Shown: positions 14,114 to 22,317 of the stretch, one piece after another | Layout of the letters: the number at the start of each line of letters is the position of its first letter | Position numbering within the stretch: position 1 is the first letter of the stretch | Assembly: GCA_964559455.1 (NCBI GenBank) | Contig: CAZLHO010000044.1 | Coordinates: forward strand, 1-23,654 | Length of the DNA: 23,654 bases | Source of the DNA: CAZLHO01 sp964559455 | GTDB taxonomy: Bacteria > Krumholzibacteriota > Krumholzibacteriia > LZORAL124-64-63 | Direction of reading: 5' to 3' | Notes under the pieces: generated by a model | The model's input: only the letters and a program-made list of their open reading frames with translations | Told to the model about the DNA's origin: nothing | Database searches by the model: none | Made by a program: the position numbers and the translations under genes

Positions 14114-15625
14114 ATGCGCTGGACCGTGGGCAAGGGCGAGGCCGCCCGGATGAAGGCCGATCTGCTGGTGGTTCCCGTCTACAAGGCCGCCGAGGGCCCC
14201 GATCTTTCTCCCCTGCGGGGACTGAACCGCTCCCTGGGCGGCGCCCTGACGGCGCTGGCCGCGGGCGGCGCCTTCAACGCCGCCGCCGAGTCGACCCAGC
14301 TGATCCCCGGCGGCCGCGCCGCCGCGCCCTGGATCCTGGCCGTCGGTCTGGGCCCCCGCGACGATCTGAGCGCCGAGATCCTGCGCCGCGCCGCCGCCAC
14401 CGCCAGCCGCGAGGCGCGCCGCGTCCAGGCCCGCAGGCTGGTCGCCCTGCTGCCCGACCTCGCCGGCACCGGCCTGGCCGTCGACGCCGCGGCCCGTTGC
14501 TGGACCGAGGGCGGGGAGCTGGGCCTTTCCGACTCCGGGACCGAGAAGACCGGCGATCGCGTCGTCAAGGATCTGCCCCGGGAATGCCGGCTGCTGCCCC
14601 CGGCCGGCGCCGCGCCCGCCGAGGTGCGCGCCGGGATGAACGAGGGCCTGGTCTTCGCCGAGGGCGCGCTCTTCGCCCGCCGCCTGGTCAACCTGCCGGC
14701 CAACCTGCTCGACCCCGACGCCCTGGCCGCCGAGGCGCGCGGGCTGGCCCGCCGCGAGGGACTGGACTGCCGGGTCCTGGGCAAGTCCCAGCTCAAGCGC
14801 ATGGGCATGGGCGGCGTGCTGGGCGTGGCCCAGGGCAGCCGCCGCGACCCCCGCTTCATCGTCCTCGAGAGCCGCGGCGTCGCGGCCAGGCGCCCCCTGG
14901 TGGCCCTGGTCGGCAAGGGCGTCACCTTCGATTCCGGGGGCATCTCGATCAAGCCCTCGGCCAAGATGCACGAGATGAAGGCGGACATGGGCGGCGCGGC
15001 GGCCGTGCTGGGCGCGGCGCTGATCATCAGCCGCCTGCGCCTGCCGGTGCGTCTGCTGGCCGTGGTGCCGGCGGTCGAGAACATGCCCGACGGCGACGCC
15101 ATCCGCCCGGGCGACGTGCTGAAGATGGCCTCGGGCAAGACGGTCGAGGTGCTGAACACCGACGCCGAGGGCCGCCTGATCCTGGCCGACGCCCTGCACT
15201 TCGCCTGCAAGCGCAAGCCCGACTGGGTCATCGACGCCGCCACCCTGACCGGCGCCTGCGTCGTCGCCCTGGGTTCGCATTTCGCCGGTCTGATGGGCAA
15301 CGACGGCGCGCTGGCCGGCGCCCTGGAGCGCGCCGGCGGCGAGACCTTCGAACGCACCTGGCCGCTGCCGGTGATCGAGGACCACCACAAGGCCCTGGAG
15401 AGCCAGGTGGCCGACCTGCAGAACCTGGGCGGCCGCGACGGCGGCGCCCTGACCGCCGCCGCCTTCCTCGAGGAATTCGTGCCCGAGGCCACGGCCTGGG
15501 CCCACCTGGACATCGCCGGACCCGCCTGGGTCGAGGCCGGCGGACCGGTGATGGGCAAGGGGGGCACCGGCTTCGGCGCCCGCCTGATCGCCCGCGCCGT
15601 GCAGCTGCTGGCCGCCGGCGACTAG
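14114..15625 (+). CDS. pepA: Leucyl aminopeptidase (M17 family)
   Basis: This cytosolic two-metal aminopeptidase, 503 aa from this start, removes N-terminal residues from peptides. The catalytic C-terminal domain has GKGVTFDSGG, KADMGGAAAV and the family signature NTDAEGRL near 348-355; together these supply the Lys, Asp and Glu metal ligands and the catalytic Arg. The N-terminal macro-like domain (about 1-170) is weakly conserved, as usual. ATG 14114 is preferred because GGAGG at 14099-14103 lies ten bases before it, while the in-frame ATG at 14105 directly abuts that site. It starts a long co-directional run, with the MATE gene following about 40 bases after its stop. Some PepA proteins also bind DNA, but nothing here tests that. 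Confidence 0.95.
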   Translation: MRWTVGKGEAARMKADLLVVPVYKAAEGPDLSPLRGLNRSLGGALTALAAGGAFNAAAESTQLIPGGRAAAPWILAVGLGPRDDLSAEILRRAAATASREARRVQARRLVALLPDLAGTGLAVDAAARCWTEGGELGLSDSGTEKTGDRVVKDLPRECRLLPPAGAAPAEVRAGMNEGLVFAEGALFARRLVNLPANLLDPDALAAEARGLARREGLDCRVLGKSQLKRMGMGGVLGVAQGSRRDPRFIVLESRGVAARRPLVALVGKGVTFDSGGISIKPSAKMHEMKADMGGAAAVLGAALIISRLRLPVRLLAVVPAVENMPDGDAIRPGDVLKMASGKTVEVLNTDAEGRLILADALHFACKRKPDWVIDAATLTGACVVALGSHFAGLMGNDGALAGALERAGGETFERTWPLPVIEDHHKALESQVADLQNLGGRDGGALTAAAFLEEFVPEATAWAHLDIAGPAWVEAGGPVMGKGGTGFGARLIARAVQLLAAGD

Positions 15626-15665
15626 TCGGCGACGCATCTCGACGGGGAATCTGGAGAACGTGGAA

Positions 15666-17012
15666 GTGCTCGGGAGCCGCGGACGCCAGGGCCTGCTCCG
15701 CCACATCGGGGGGCTGGCCCTGCCGGTCGTGCTCGCGAACGTCTCGCAGACGCTGATGGGCCTGGTCGACACCCTGATGGTCGGCCGGCTCGGCACGACG
15801 CCCCTGGCCGCGGTCGGCGTGGCCACGCTCATCTTCTCGGCCCTGGCCACGCCCATCAAGTCCGTCGACGTCGCGGTGCAGACCTACACCGCCCGCCGCG
15901 TGGGGCAGGGGCGCGACGCCGATGTCGGCCGCGTGCTGGCCACCGCCTCGGCCCTGGCGATGGGCCTGGGCCTGCTGGTCACCGCGGCGGCGATGCTGCA
16001 CGCCGGGGCCCTGATGGGCCTGGCCAACGGCGACGCCTCGGTCGTGCGCGAGGGCGTGGCCTACCTGGGCCTGCGCCTGCCCGGCCTGCTGCCTTTCCTG
16101 GCCTGGTGCCTGCTGCGGGCGGTCTTCGACGGCATCGGCCGCACCCACCTGGGCATGGTCGTCGGCGTGGGCATGAACCTGGCGAACGTCCTGCTGAACT
16201 GGGTGCTGATCTTCGGCAAGCTGGGCGCCCCGGCGATGGGCGTGGCCGGCGCGGGATTGGCCAGCGCCCTGTCGGGCCTGCTCGCGGCGCTGGCGTTCCT
16301 GGCGGTGGCCCTGACGCCCGCGATCCGCCGCCGCTTCCGCCTGATCGGCCGCGGCAACCTTGACCGTGAGCTGCTGGGCCCCTTCGTGCGCCTGGCCTGG
16401 CCGCCGGCGGTGCAGGCCCTTGGCGGGCTGCTGGCGGTGCTCGTATTCTTTGGCATCCTGGGCCGGATCTCGACCGTGGCCGTGGCAGCCGGCAACGTTG
16501 TCTTCCGCATCGCGGCGCTGTCGTTCATGCCCGGCTTCGGCATGGGGGTGGCCGTGCAGACGGTCGTCGGCCAGTGCCTGGGCCGTCGCGACCTGCGCGG
16601 CGCCGTGCGCGGCAGCTGGGCGGGGGTGGCCTTGTCCCTGGTCTTCATGGGGATCTTCGGCCTCGTCTTCCTGCTCTGGCCCGCGCCCCTGATGCGGCTG
16701 TTCACGACCAGCGACGAGCTGGTCCGCGCCGGGACGCCGATCCTCAGGATGATGGGCCTGGTCCAGGTCTTCGACGCCGTGGGCCTGACCCTGGCCGGCG
16801 CGTTGCGCGGCGCCGGGGCCACGCGCGAGGTGATGATCGTCGACGTCGTGGCCGGCTGGGGCCTGTTCCTGCCCAGCGCCTGGCTCTTCGGCGTGCAGCT
16901 GGACGGGGGCCTGGTCGGCGCCTGGGTCGGCGTGCTGATCTGGTTCTTCGTCTACGCCGTCGGCATGACGGCCTGGTTCCTGCGCGGCGACTGGCAGCGC
17001 ATCCGGATCTGA
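15666..17012 (+). CDS. MATE-family multidrug efflux transporter
   Basis: This is a 448-aa inner-membrane protein with twelve predicted helices in two six-helix halves. The opening LALPVVLANVSQTLMGLVDTLMVGRLG is the standard TM1 of the NorM/DinF-type MATE family; later FFGILGRISTVAVAAGNV and GFGMGVAVQTVVGQCLGRRD mark the second half. Such proteins export cationic drugs and dyes, often fluoroquinolones, in exchange for Na+ or H+. The GTG at 15666 has GGAG nine bases upstream; the in-frame GTG at 15660 is only three bases away from it and is less likely, adding two residues. It lies between pepA and the exonuclease VII genes, 18 bases from xseA. Substrate is unknown. Confidence 0.92.
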   Translation: MLGSRGRQGLLRHIGGLALPVVLANVSQTLMGLVDTLMVGRLGTTPLAAVGVATLIFSALATPIKSVDVAVQTYTARRVGQGRDADVGRVLATASALAMGLGLLVTAAAMLHAGALMGLANGDASVVREGVAYLGLRLPGLLPFLAWCLLRAVFDGIGRTHLGMVVGVGMNLANVLLNWVLIFGKLGAPAMGVAGAGLASALSGLLAALAFLAVALTPAIRRRFRLIGRGNLDRELLGPFVRLAWPPAVQALGGLLAVLVFFGILGRISTVAVAAGNVVFRIAALSFMPGFGMGVAVQTVVGQCLGRRDLRGAVRGSWAGVALSLVFMGIFGLVFLLWPAPLMRLFTTSDELVRAGTPILRMMGLVQVFDAVGLTLAGALRGAGATREVMIVDVVAGWGLFLPSAWLFGVQLDGGLVGAWVGVLIWFFVYAVGMTAWFLRGDWQRIRI

Positions 17013-17030
17013 TCCATCGCGGGAGGACGC

Positions 17031-18452
17031 GTGCGACCCGAGGACCCCATGAGCGCGGCGCGACGCGTCTTCACCGTCGGCGAGCTGAACCGCAGCATCC
17101 AGGCGGCGCTGCAGGAGGCTTTCCCGGCGGCGGTCTGGGTGCGCGGCGAGGTCCAGCGCCTGAGCCGGAACCGCAGCGGGCACATCTACTTCGAACTGCA
17201 CGGCGAGGAGCGGGGCGCGACCCTTCAGATCAAGGTCGCCGCCCTGAAGTGGGATCGCGAGCGCTTCGACCTCGACCGCTACTTCGACGGCGGCGACCCC
17301 GACTTCCAGTTCCGCGAGAAGATCGAGGTCTGCCTGCAGGGGGCCGTCGATTTCTACCCCGGTTTCGGCACGCTGTCGCTGAAGCTGGTCGGCGTGGACA
17401 AGGCCTTCGCCCTGGGGCAGCTCGAGGCCAAACGGCGCGAGGTGATGGCCTGGCTGGAGCGCGAGGGGCTGCTGCGGCGCAACGCGGCGCTGCCCTTCCC
17501 CGACCTGCCGCTGCGCGTGGGCCTGATCACCTCGGCCGGCAGCGCCGCCGAGCGCGATTTCCTGAGCGGGCTGGGCGCCTCGCCCTTCGGCTTTCGCGTC
17601 CTGCGCGCGGACTGCCGCATGATGGGCGAAGCGATGGTCGGCCAGGTGGTCGGCGCCCTCGAGGGCCTGGCCGCGGTCGGGGTCGATGTCGTGGTGATCA
17701 CCCGCGGCGGCGGCTCCCGGGCGGACCTGGCCTGGTTCGACCGGCAGGAACTCGCGGCCGCGATCGCGCGATCCCCGCTGCCGGTGGTCACGGCCATCGG
17801 CCACGAGATCGACCGCAGCATCGCCGACGAGGTGGCCCACCACGCCTGCAAGACGCCGACGGCCGCGGCCGAGGACCTGGTCGGCCGGATCGACGCCGCC
17901 GCCCGCCGCGTCGAGGAGGCCGTCGCCCGCCTGGGCCGGGCCGCCCCCCGCGCCGTGGAGAGCGAACGCCGGCAACTGAGGCAGGCCGCGGGTCGGCTGC
18001 GTCCCGCCGTGACCGCCGGTCTGCAGGGCGGACGCCTGTCCCTGCTGCGGGGGCGCGAGCGGCTGCTGGCCGCGGGGCGCCTGCTGCTGCGCGAGGCGCA
18101 GACCGGGCAGCGGGCGCGCGAGCGTCGGCTCGCCGAATCCGCGCATCGCGCCGCGCGCGGCGCTGCGCTGTCGCTGGACGCCCTGGCCGGGGCGCTGGTC
18201 CGCCGGGCGCCCGCCGCCGCGGTCCGGTCCGCCGCTGGCCTGGACCACCTGGACGAGAAGCTGCGCCTGCTCGATCCCCGGCGCCTACTGGCCCGGGGCT
18301 GGACCCTGACCGTGGACCCGGCGGGGCGCGTGGTGCGCGCCGCCGCCGGCCTGCGCCCCGGCGATCGCCTGACCACCCGCTTCGCCGACGGCGCCGCCGC
18401 CAGCGTGGTCGAGTCGGTCGATTCCGGACACAACGAAGCGAACGGAGGTTGA
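17031..18452 (+). CDS. xseA: Exonuclease VII large subunit
   Basis: This is the catalytic subunit of the single-strand-specific, metal-independent exonuclease VII, 473 aa. An N-terminal OB fold (about residues 12-125) starts with FTVGELNRSIQAAL. The catalytic domain holds RGGGSRADLAWFD at 225-237, AIGHEID near 255-261 and KTPTAAAE at 274-281, all core family motifs. A long, Ala/Arg-rich helical region follows (about 285-400), as expected for the coiled coil that binds small subunits, and then a short C-terminal barrel. The GTG at 17031 has GGGAGG four bases upstream; an ATG at 17049 with GAGGA close before it is an alternative, six residues shorter. xseB starts one base after the stop, so the two are translationally coupled. 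Confidence 0.95.
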   Translation: MRPEDPMSAARRVFTVGELNRSIQAALQEAFPAAVWVRGEVQRLSRNRSGHIYFELHGEERGATLQIKVAALKWDRERFDLDRYFDGGDPDFQFREKIEVCLQGAVDFYPGFGTLSLKLVGVDKAFALGQLEAKRREVMAWLEREGLLRRNAALPFPDLPLRVGLITSAGSAAERDFLSGLGASPFGFRVLRADCRMMGEAMVGQVVGALEGLAAVGVDVVVITRGGGSRADLAWFDRQELAAAIARSPLPVVTAIGHEIDRSIADEVAHHACKTPTAAAEDLVGRIDAAARRVEEAVARLGRAAPRAVESERRQLRQAAGRLRPAVTAGLQGGRLSLLRGRERLLAAGRLLLREAQTGQRARERRLAESAHRAARGAALSLDALAGALVRRAPAAAVRSAAGLDHLDEKLRLLDPRRLLARGWTLTVDPAGRVVRAAAGLRPGDRLTTRFADGAAASVVESVDSGHNEANGG

Positions 18453-18453
18453 C

Positions 18454-18741
18454 GTGCCCGCCAAGAAGAGCGCCAAGAAAGCGGAGCCGGGATTCCGCGA
18501 AGCCGTGGCCGAGGTCGAGAGCATCCTGGAGAGGCTGGAGGCCGACGAGATCGACATCGACGACCTGGGCGGCGAGGTGCGCCGCGCCGTCGAGCTGATC
18601 GGCCTCTGCCGCGCCAAGCTCGATCGCACCGAGACCGAGGTGCGCGAGTTCGTGGCCGGCCTGCAGGAAGACGCCGCGCCCGCGTCGGCGGCGACCTCGG
18701 ATCCGGCCGCCGGGGACGACGGCGGGGAGCTGCCGTTTTGA
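18454..18741 (+). CDS. xseB: Exonuclease VII small subunit
   Basis: This 95-aa protein binds the coiled-coil arm of XseA. The core, about residues 13-72, is the two-helix XseB hairpin (FREAVAEVESILERLEADEIDIDDL, read across 13-38, then VELIGLCRAKLDRTETEV). A flexible, acidic C-terminus of about 20 residues ends in DDGGELPF, very like the acidic tip of single-strand DNA-binding protein. The N-terminus is Lys-rich. The start is GTG, one base after the xseA stop, with CGGAGG upstream inside xseA. Its own stop overlaps the start of the ABC ATPase gene, giving continuous translation from nuclease to exporter. Confidence 0.93.
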   Translation: MPAKKSAKKAEPGFREAVAEVESILERLEADEIDIDDLGGEVRRAVELIGLCRAKLDRTETEVREFVAGLQEDAAPASAATSDPAAGDDGGELPF

Positions 18742-19772
18742 CGGCCTTCCCCGAATTGATCCGGGTCCGCGACCTGACCAAGGACTACGTGGTGGCCCGG
18801 CGGCGCGAGGGCGTGGTCGGCGGCCTCGTCGACCTGGTGCGTCCGCGCCGTCGGGTGCTGCGCGCCGTCGATTCCGTCTCGTTCACGGTGGGCCAGGGCG
18901 AGATGGTGGGCTACATCGGCGCCAACGGCGCCGGCAAGTCGACGACCATCAAGATGCTCAGCGGCATCCTCACGCCCACGGCCGGCGAGGTCAGCGTGGG
19001 CGGCCTGGTGCCCCACCGCGACCGCCTGCACTACACCCGGCACATCGGCACCGTCTTCGGCCAGCGCACCCAGCTGTGGTGGGACCTGGCGGTGGTCGAG
19101 TCCTTCAAGCTGCTGAAGAAGATCTACGAGGTGCCCGACGCCGTCTACGCGCGCCAGCTCGGCCTCTTCGACGAGATGCTGGGCGTGGGCGAACTGCTGG
19201 ACCAGCCCGTGCGCAAGCTCAGCCTGGGCCAGCGCATGCGCTGCGACCTGGCGGCGGCGCTGCTGCACGCCCCGCGGCTGCTCTTTCTGGACGAGCCGAC
19301 GATCGGCCTGGACGTGGTCGCCAAGGAGAACGTGCGCGGCTTCCTGCGCGAGGCCCGCGACCACCTGGGCACCACGGTGCTGCTGACCACGCACGACCTG
19401 GGCGACATCCAGCGGCTCTGCCGGCGGATCATCATCATCGACCACGGCAAGGTCGTCTTCGACGGCGAGCTGGAAGACCTGCGCCGGCGCGTCGGCGACC
19501 GGGTGCGCCTGCTGGTGGACCTGCGCGAACCGGCCGCCAGCCGCGAGCTGGCCGCGGCCACCGAGGCCCTGCCCGTGGACTGGGACGATGCCGAGGGACT
19601 GAGCCACGGCGCCGAGTTCAGCCGCAAGGACATCTCGAGCGCCGACGTGATCCAGGTGCTGGTCAACGCCCACCGCGTGCGGGACCTGCACCTCGAGGAG
19701 CCGTCGATCGAGGACATCGTGCGCGAGATCTACCGCGCCCACCCCGGCCGGGAGGCGGACGATGGCTCCTGA
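18738..19772 (+). CDS. ABC-2 exporter ATP-binding protein
   Basis: This 344-aa ATPase powers the two permeases that follow. Walker A is GANGAGKST (61-69), the Q-loop region GQRTQLWWDL near 108-117, the signature LSLGQ at 161-165, Walker B LLFLDEP at 181-187 and the switch His at 219. An N-terminal insert between the first strand and the core (VVARRREGVVGGLVDLVRP) and the QRTQLWWDL block are typical of the group paired with ABC2_membrane_6 (DUF990) permeases (COG4586-type). A C-terminal domain of about 100 residues follows. The start is TTG at 18738, overlapping the xseB stop by four bases; no other start gives a full N-terminus. Relatives export drugs or cationic compounds; the substrate here is unknown. 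Confidence 0.93.
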   Translation: MTAFPELIRVRDLTKDYVVARRREGVVGGLVDLVRPRRRVLRAVDSVSFTVGQGEMVGYIGANGAGKSTTIKMLSGILTPTAGEVSVGGLVPHRDRLHYTRHIGTVFGQRTQLWWDLAVVESFKLLKKIYEVPDAVYARQLGLFDEMLGVGELLDQPVRKLSLGQRMRCDLAAALLHAPRLLFLDEPTIGLDVVAKENVRGFLREARDHLGTTVLLTTHDLGDIQRLCRRIIIIDHGKVVFDGELEDLRRRVGDRVRLLVDLREPAASRELAAATEALPVDWDDAEGLSHGAEFSRKDISSADVIQVLVNAHRVRDLHLEEPSIEDIVREIYRAHPGREADDGS

Positions 19773-20652
19773 CGCCGCGCCCGCGGCCGCGACCGCCGAC
19801 GCCGTCGTCCTGCGCCGCTGGCGCCGAGGCCGCCGCGCCACGGCCGGCCTCTACGCCGCCTTCGGCCGCCTGGCCTTCCTGAAGTTCCTGGCCTACCGGC
19901 TGCGCTACTACACCGGCGTGCTCTCGTACACGATCTTCATCGCCGGCAACTACTTCCTCTACACCGCCCTCTTCGCCAGCCGGCCCGAGGGCGCCGAGGC
20001 CGCGCGCATCGGCGGCCTGAGCCTGGTCCAGATGATCACCTACGTGGCGCTGAGCTGGATCGGCCGCAGCTTCACCTTCAACAACATCGACCGCACGCTG
20101 TCGCACCAGATCGTCCAGGGCGACATCGCCATGCAGCTGATCAAGCCCTTCCACGTGCAGACGATGATGCTGAGCGAGGCCGTCGGCGAGGCCGTCTTCC
20201 GCTTCAGCATGTTCACGCTGCCGATCACGCTGGTCGCGATGCCGCTCTTCGGCCTGCAGGCGCCGCCCTCGCCGTCGCTCTACCTCTGGACGGTGCTGAG
20301 CTTCGCGCTGGCGCTGCTGGTCAACAGCCAGATCAACTTCCTGGTGGGCTGCCTGGCCTTCTACCTGAAGAACATCCTGGGCGTGATCCGGGCCAAGATG
20401 ATCATCATGGAGTTCCTGACCGGCGTGCTCGTGCCCTTCACCTTCTTCCCGGCCTGGGTGCAGACGGTCGTGGCCTGGCTGCCCTTCCAGGCCGTCAGCT
20501 ACATCCCGGTGACCATCTACCTCGGGCTGCGCCCCGGGGACGAGCTGATCCGCGCGCTGCTGCTGCAGGCCGCCTGGGCGGTGGGCCTCTTCGCCGCCGG
20601 CAGGCTGCTGTGGGCCCGCGCGCTGCGCCACGTCACGCTGCAGGGGGGATGA
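19762..20652 (+). CDS. ABC-2 family permease 1 (DUF990-like)
   Basis: This 296-aa inner-membrane protein has a short, basic, cytoplasmic N-terminus and six hydrophobic segments. LAFLKFLAYRLRYYTGVLSY at the first helix, WIGRSFTFNNIDRTLSHQIVQGDIAMQLIKP in the cytoplasmic loop and the later FLVGCLAFYLKNILGV helix match the COG4587-type permease of the three-gene ABC-2 exporter. The ATG lies 11 bases inside the end of the ATPase gene, and the stop overlaps the next permease's ATG, so all three are made together. It forms half of the transmembrane pore. Its orientation relative to permease 2 is set by the family, not by anything seen here. Confidence 0.9.
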   Translation: MAPDAAPAAATADAVVLRRWRRGRRATAGLYAAFGRLAFLKFLAYRLRYYTGVLSYTIFIAGNYFLYTALFASRPEGAEAARIGGLSLVQMITYVALSWIGRSFTFNNIDRTLSHQIVQGDIAMQLIKPFHVQTMMLSEAVGEAVFRFSMFTLPITLVAMPLFGLQAPPSPSLYLWTVLSFALALLVNSQINFLVGCLAFYLKNILGVIRAKMIIMEFLTGVLVPFTFFPAWVQTVVAWLPFQAVSYIPVTIYLGLRPGDELIRALLLQAAWAVGLFAAGRLLWARALRHVTLQGG

Positions 20653-21527
20653 CCGTGCCCGCGCCGACCGTCGACAGCCGCGCCGCCGTCAGTCTGCCCC
20701 GCCGCGCCTGGGGCGTCGGCGACCGCCTGCGCGAGCCCCTGCGCCAGGGCGCCATCTTCGCCGGCTACTTCGCCCAGTTCCTGAAGTCGCGCCTGGCCTA
20801 CCGCGTCGACTTCATGGTCGACCTCACGGCCAACCTGGTGTCGCTGGCCGTGCAGCTGATCGTGCTCTCGGTGCTCTTCGCCAAGGTCGAGGCCCTGCGC
20901 GGCTGGACCTACGACCAGGTGCTCTTCATCTACGGTTTCAGCCTGCTGCCGCTGGGCCTCTTCAACCTGGTCAGCGTCAACATCTACCGCTTCAGCGAGC
21001 GCTTCATCATCGAGGGCAACTTCGACCGCGTCCTGCTGCGGCCGCTGAACCCGCTGGCCCAGATCCTCTTCGAGTCCTTCAACCTGGGCGGCCTGAACGA
21101 GATGCTGCTGGGCGGCGTGGTGATGGGGGCGGCCGCCGCGCGCCTGGACCTGGGCCTGGGGCCGGTCGACGTCCTGGCGCTGGTCGGCCTCGCGGCCACC
21201 GCCTCGCTGGTCTTCACCGGCGTCTTCCTGGGCCTGACCTCGGTCTCGTTCTGGTTCGAGGACCGGATGGGCCTGGCGCCGCCGGTCTACAACGTGATCC
21301 GCTTCAGCCGCTACCCGGTGACGATCTTCAGTCCCTTCGTGCGGTTGATCTTGACCTTCGTGCTACCCTTCGCCTGGGTCGCCTTCTATCCGGCGGCCTG
21401 GTTCATCGGCACCGGAACCTTCCGGCGCTTCGCCCTGTTCACGCCGCTGGTCGGCGTCGTCGTCTTCGCCTTGGGCTACACGGTCTGGCGGTTGGGGATG
21501 CGACGCTACGCCAGCACGGGGAGCTGA
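20649..21527 (+). CDS. ABC-2 family permease 2 (DUF990-like)
   Basis: This is the 292-aa second pore subunit. It has six hydrophobic segments: the first follows SRLAYRVDFMVDL, and a cytoplasmic stretch NIYRFSERFIIEGNFDRVLLRPLNP carries the loop that docks to the ATPase. The pattern fits the COG3694-type permease paired with the gene before it. ATG 20649 overlaps the previous stop (ATGA) and has GGGGGG directly before it; an upstream frame opening at 20610 would lie within permease 1 and was not used. A secreted protein gene follows after 40 bases. Confidence 0.9.
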   Translation: MTVPAPTVDSRAAVSLPRRAWGVGDRLREPLRQGAIFAGYFAQFLKSRLAYRVDFMVDLTANLVSLAVQLIVLSVLFAKVEALRGWTYDQVLFIYGFSLLPLGLFNLVSVNIYRFSERFIIEGNFDRVLLRPLNPLAQILFESFNLGGLNEMLLGGVVMGAAAARLDLGLGPVDVLALVGLAATASLVFTGVFLGLTSVSFWFEDRMGLAPPVYNVIRFSRYPVTIFSPFVRLILTFVLPFAWVAFYPAAWFIGTGTFRRFALFTPLVGVVVFALGYTVWRLGMRRYASTGS

Positions 21528-21567
21528 GGCGCCCGGGAGTCCGTCGTCCGCTTCGGGAGGTTGACCC

Positions 21568-22245
21568 TTGATCCGTATCGTGCGCATCTTCTGTCTGGCC
21601 GCGGTCGTCTGCGCCGCGTTCGCCCTGCCCGCCGCCGCCAGCTATTGGTCCGGCCACAACGGCACCATCCACCTGTCCTTCAGCGAAGGCGACACGCTGA
21701 AGGCGACGACAACGGCCGAGCCGATGCCCGGCCTCGACGCCATCCTCGTCGACCTCTACGCCGTGATCGCGGACCTCGACCCGGTCGTCTGGAAGGGCGA
21801 GCTCATCGCGTCCATGGGCGGCTTCGAGTTCCAGCTCGCCGTCGAGGGCGCGGAGTTCGAGGTCATGGGCAAGGAGTACTCCTTCAAGCACTTCGACGCC
21901 GCTACGGAGCCCTTCCGTTGCCAGGTCGGCATCTATCCCGGCGTCTCGCTGCTGAGCCCCAGGGTGACGCTGGTGCACTGGACGCTGAAGCTGCCCGCCG
22001 ACGCCCGCAACGTGAAGTTCGCGCTCGATCCCGTCGGCTGCCCCAGCTGCCTGAAGACCGAGGGCTGCGCCGCCGACGGGCCGCCGGCGATCTGGGCCGG
22101 CACCATCGCCGCCGACACCGCCGGCTTCATCTTCGGCGCCGGCTACGTGCCGGCCTACCTGAACTGGGAGGGCGAGGCCGACCTGACGCCGGTGCGGGGG
22201 ACCGGGGACTGGAGCGAGAGCGGTTACTTCGACCCGCCGGAGTAG
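21568..22245 (+). CDS. Secreted protein of unknown function with Cys cluster
   Basis: I recognise no family in this 225-aa protein. It begins with a clear signal peptide: Arg at 3 and 6, a hydrophobic core to about residue 20, and PAAA before SYWSG, so cleavage after residue 24 is likely. The mature part is strand-rich, with repeating acidic-hydrophobic stretches (VDLYAVIADLDPVVWKGE, VEGAEFEVMGKEYSF). It has four Cys, three of them in GCPSC and EGC, which could form disulfides in the periplasm. The layout resembles small exported beta-sandwich proteins of FCB-type bacteria. The start is TTG with GGGAGG seven bases upstream. It is the last gene of the run that includes the ABC exporter and ends before a strong hairpin. 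Confidence 0.72.
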   Translation: MIRIVRIFCLAAVVCAAFALPAAASYWSGHNGTIHLSFSEGDTLKATTTAEPMPGLDAILVDLYAVIADLDPVVWKGELIASMGGFEFQLAVEGAEFEVMGKEYSFKHFDAATEPFRCQVGIYPGVSLLSPRVTLVHWTLKLPADARNVKFALDPVGCPSCLKTEGCAADGPPAIWAGTIAADTAGFIFGAGYVPAYLNWEGEADLTPVRGTGDWSESGYFDPPE

Positions 22246-22266
22246 GCGCATCGCCGGGAAGGATCG

Positions 22267-22296
22267 AGACGGCCCGGGCGGGAGCCCGGGCCGTCT
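22267..22296. terminator. Strong hairpin between convergent genes
   Basis: AGACGGCCCGGGC (22267-22279) pairs perfectly over 13 bases with GCCCGGGCCGTCT (22284-22296) around GGGA. Only a weak T-run follows on either strand (TC on plus, CGATCCTT on minus). Its place between converging genes suggests it ends both transcripts. Confidence 0.65.
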
Positions 22297-22317
22297 TCAC
22301 AGGGGGAGGAGAGGGGG

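Noticed and set aside
13279..15756. An 825-codon plus-strand frame from within the symporter through pepA
   Set aside because: It is antisense to the symporter and an out-of-frame reading of pepA, with Arg-rich low-complexity product.
15228..18248. A 1006-codon open frame on the minus strand
   Set aside because: It lies opposite pepA, MATE and xseA, which have clear family motifs. It is Gln/His/Gly/Ala-rich with no domain, as expected opposite very GC-rich coding DNA.
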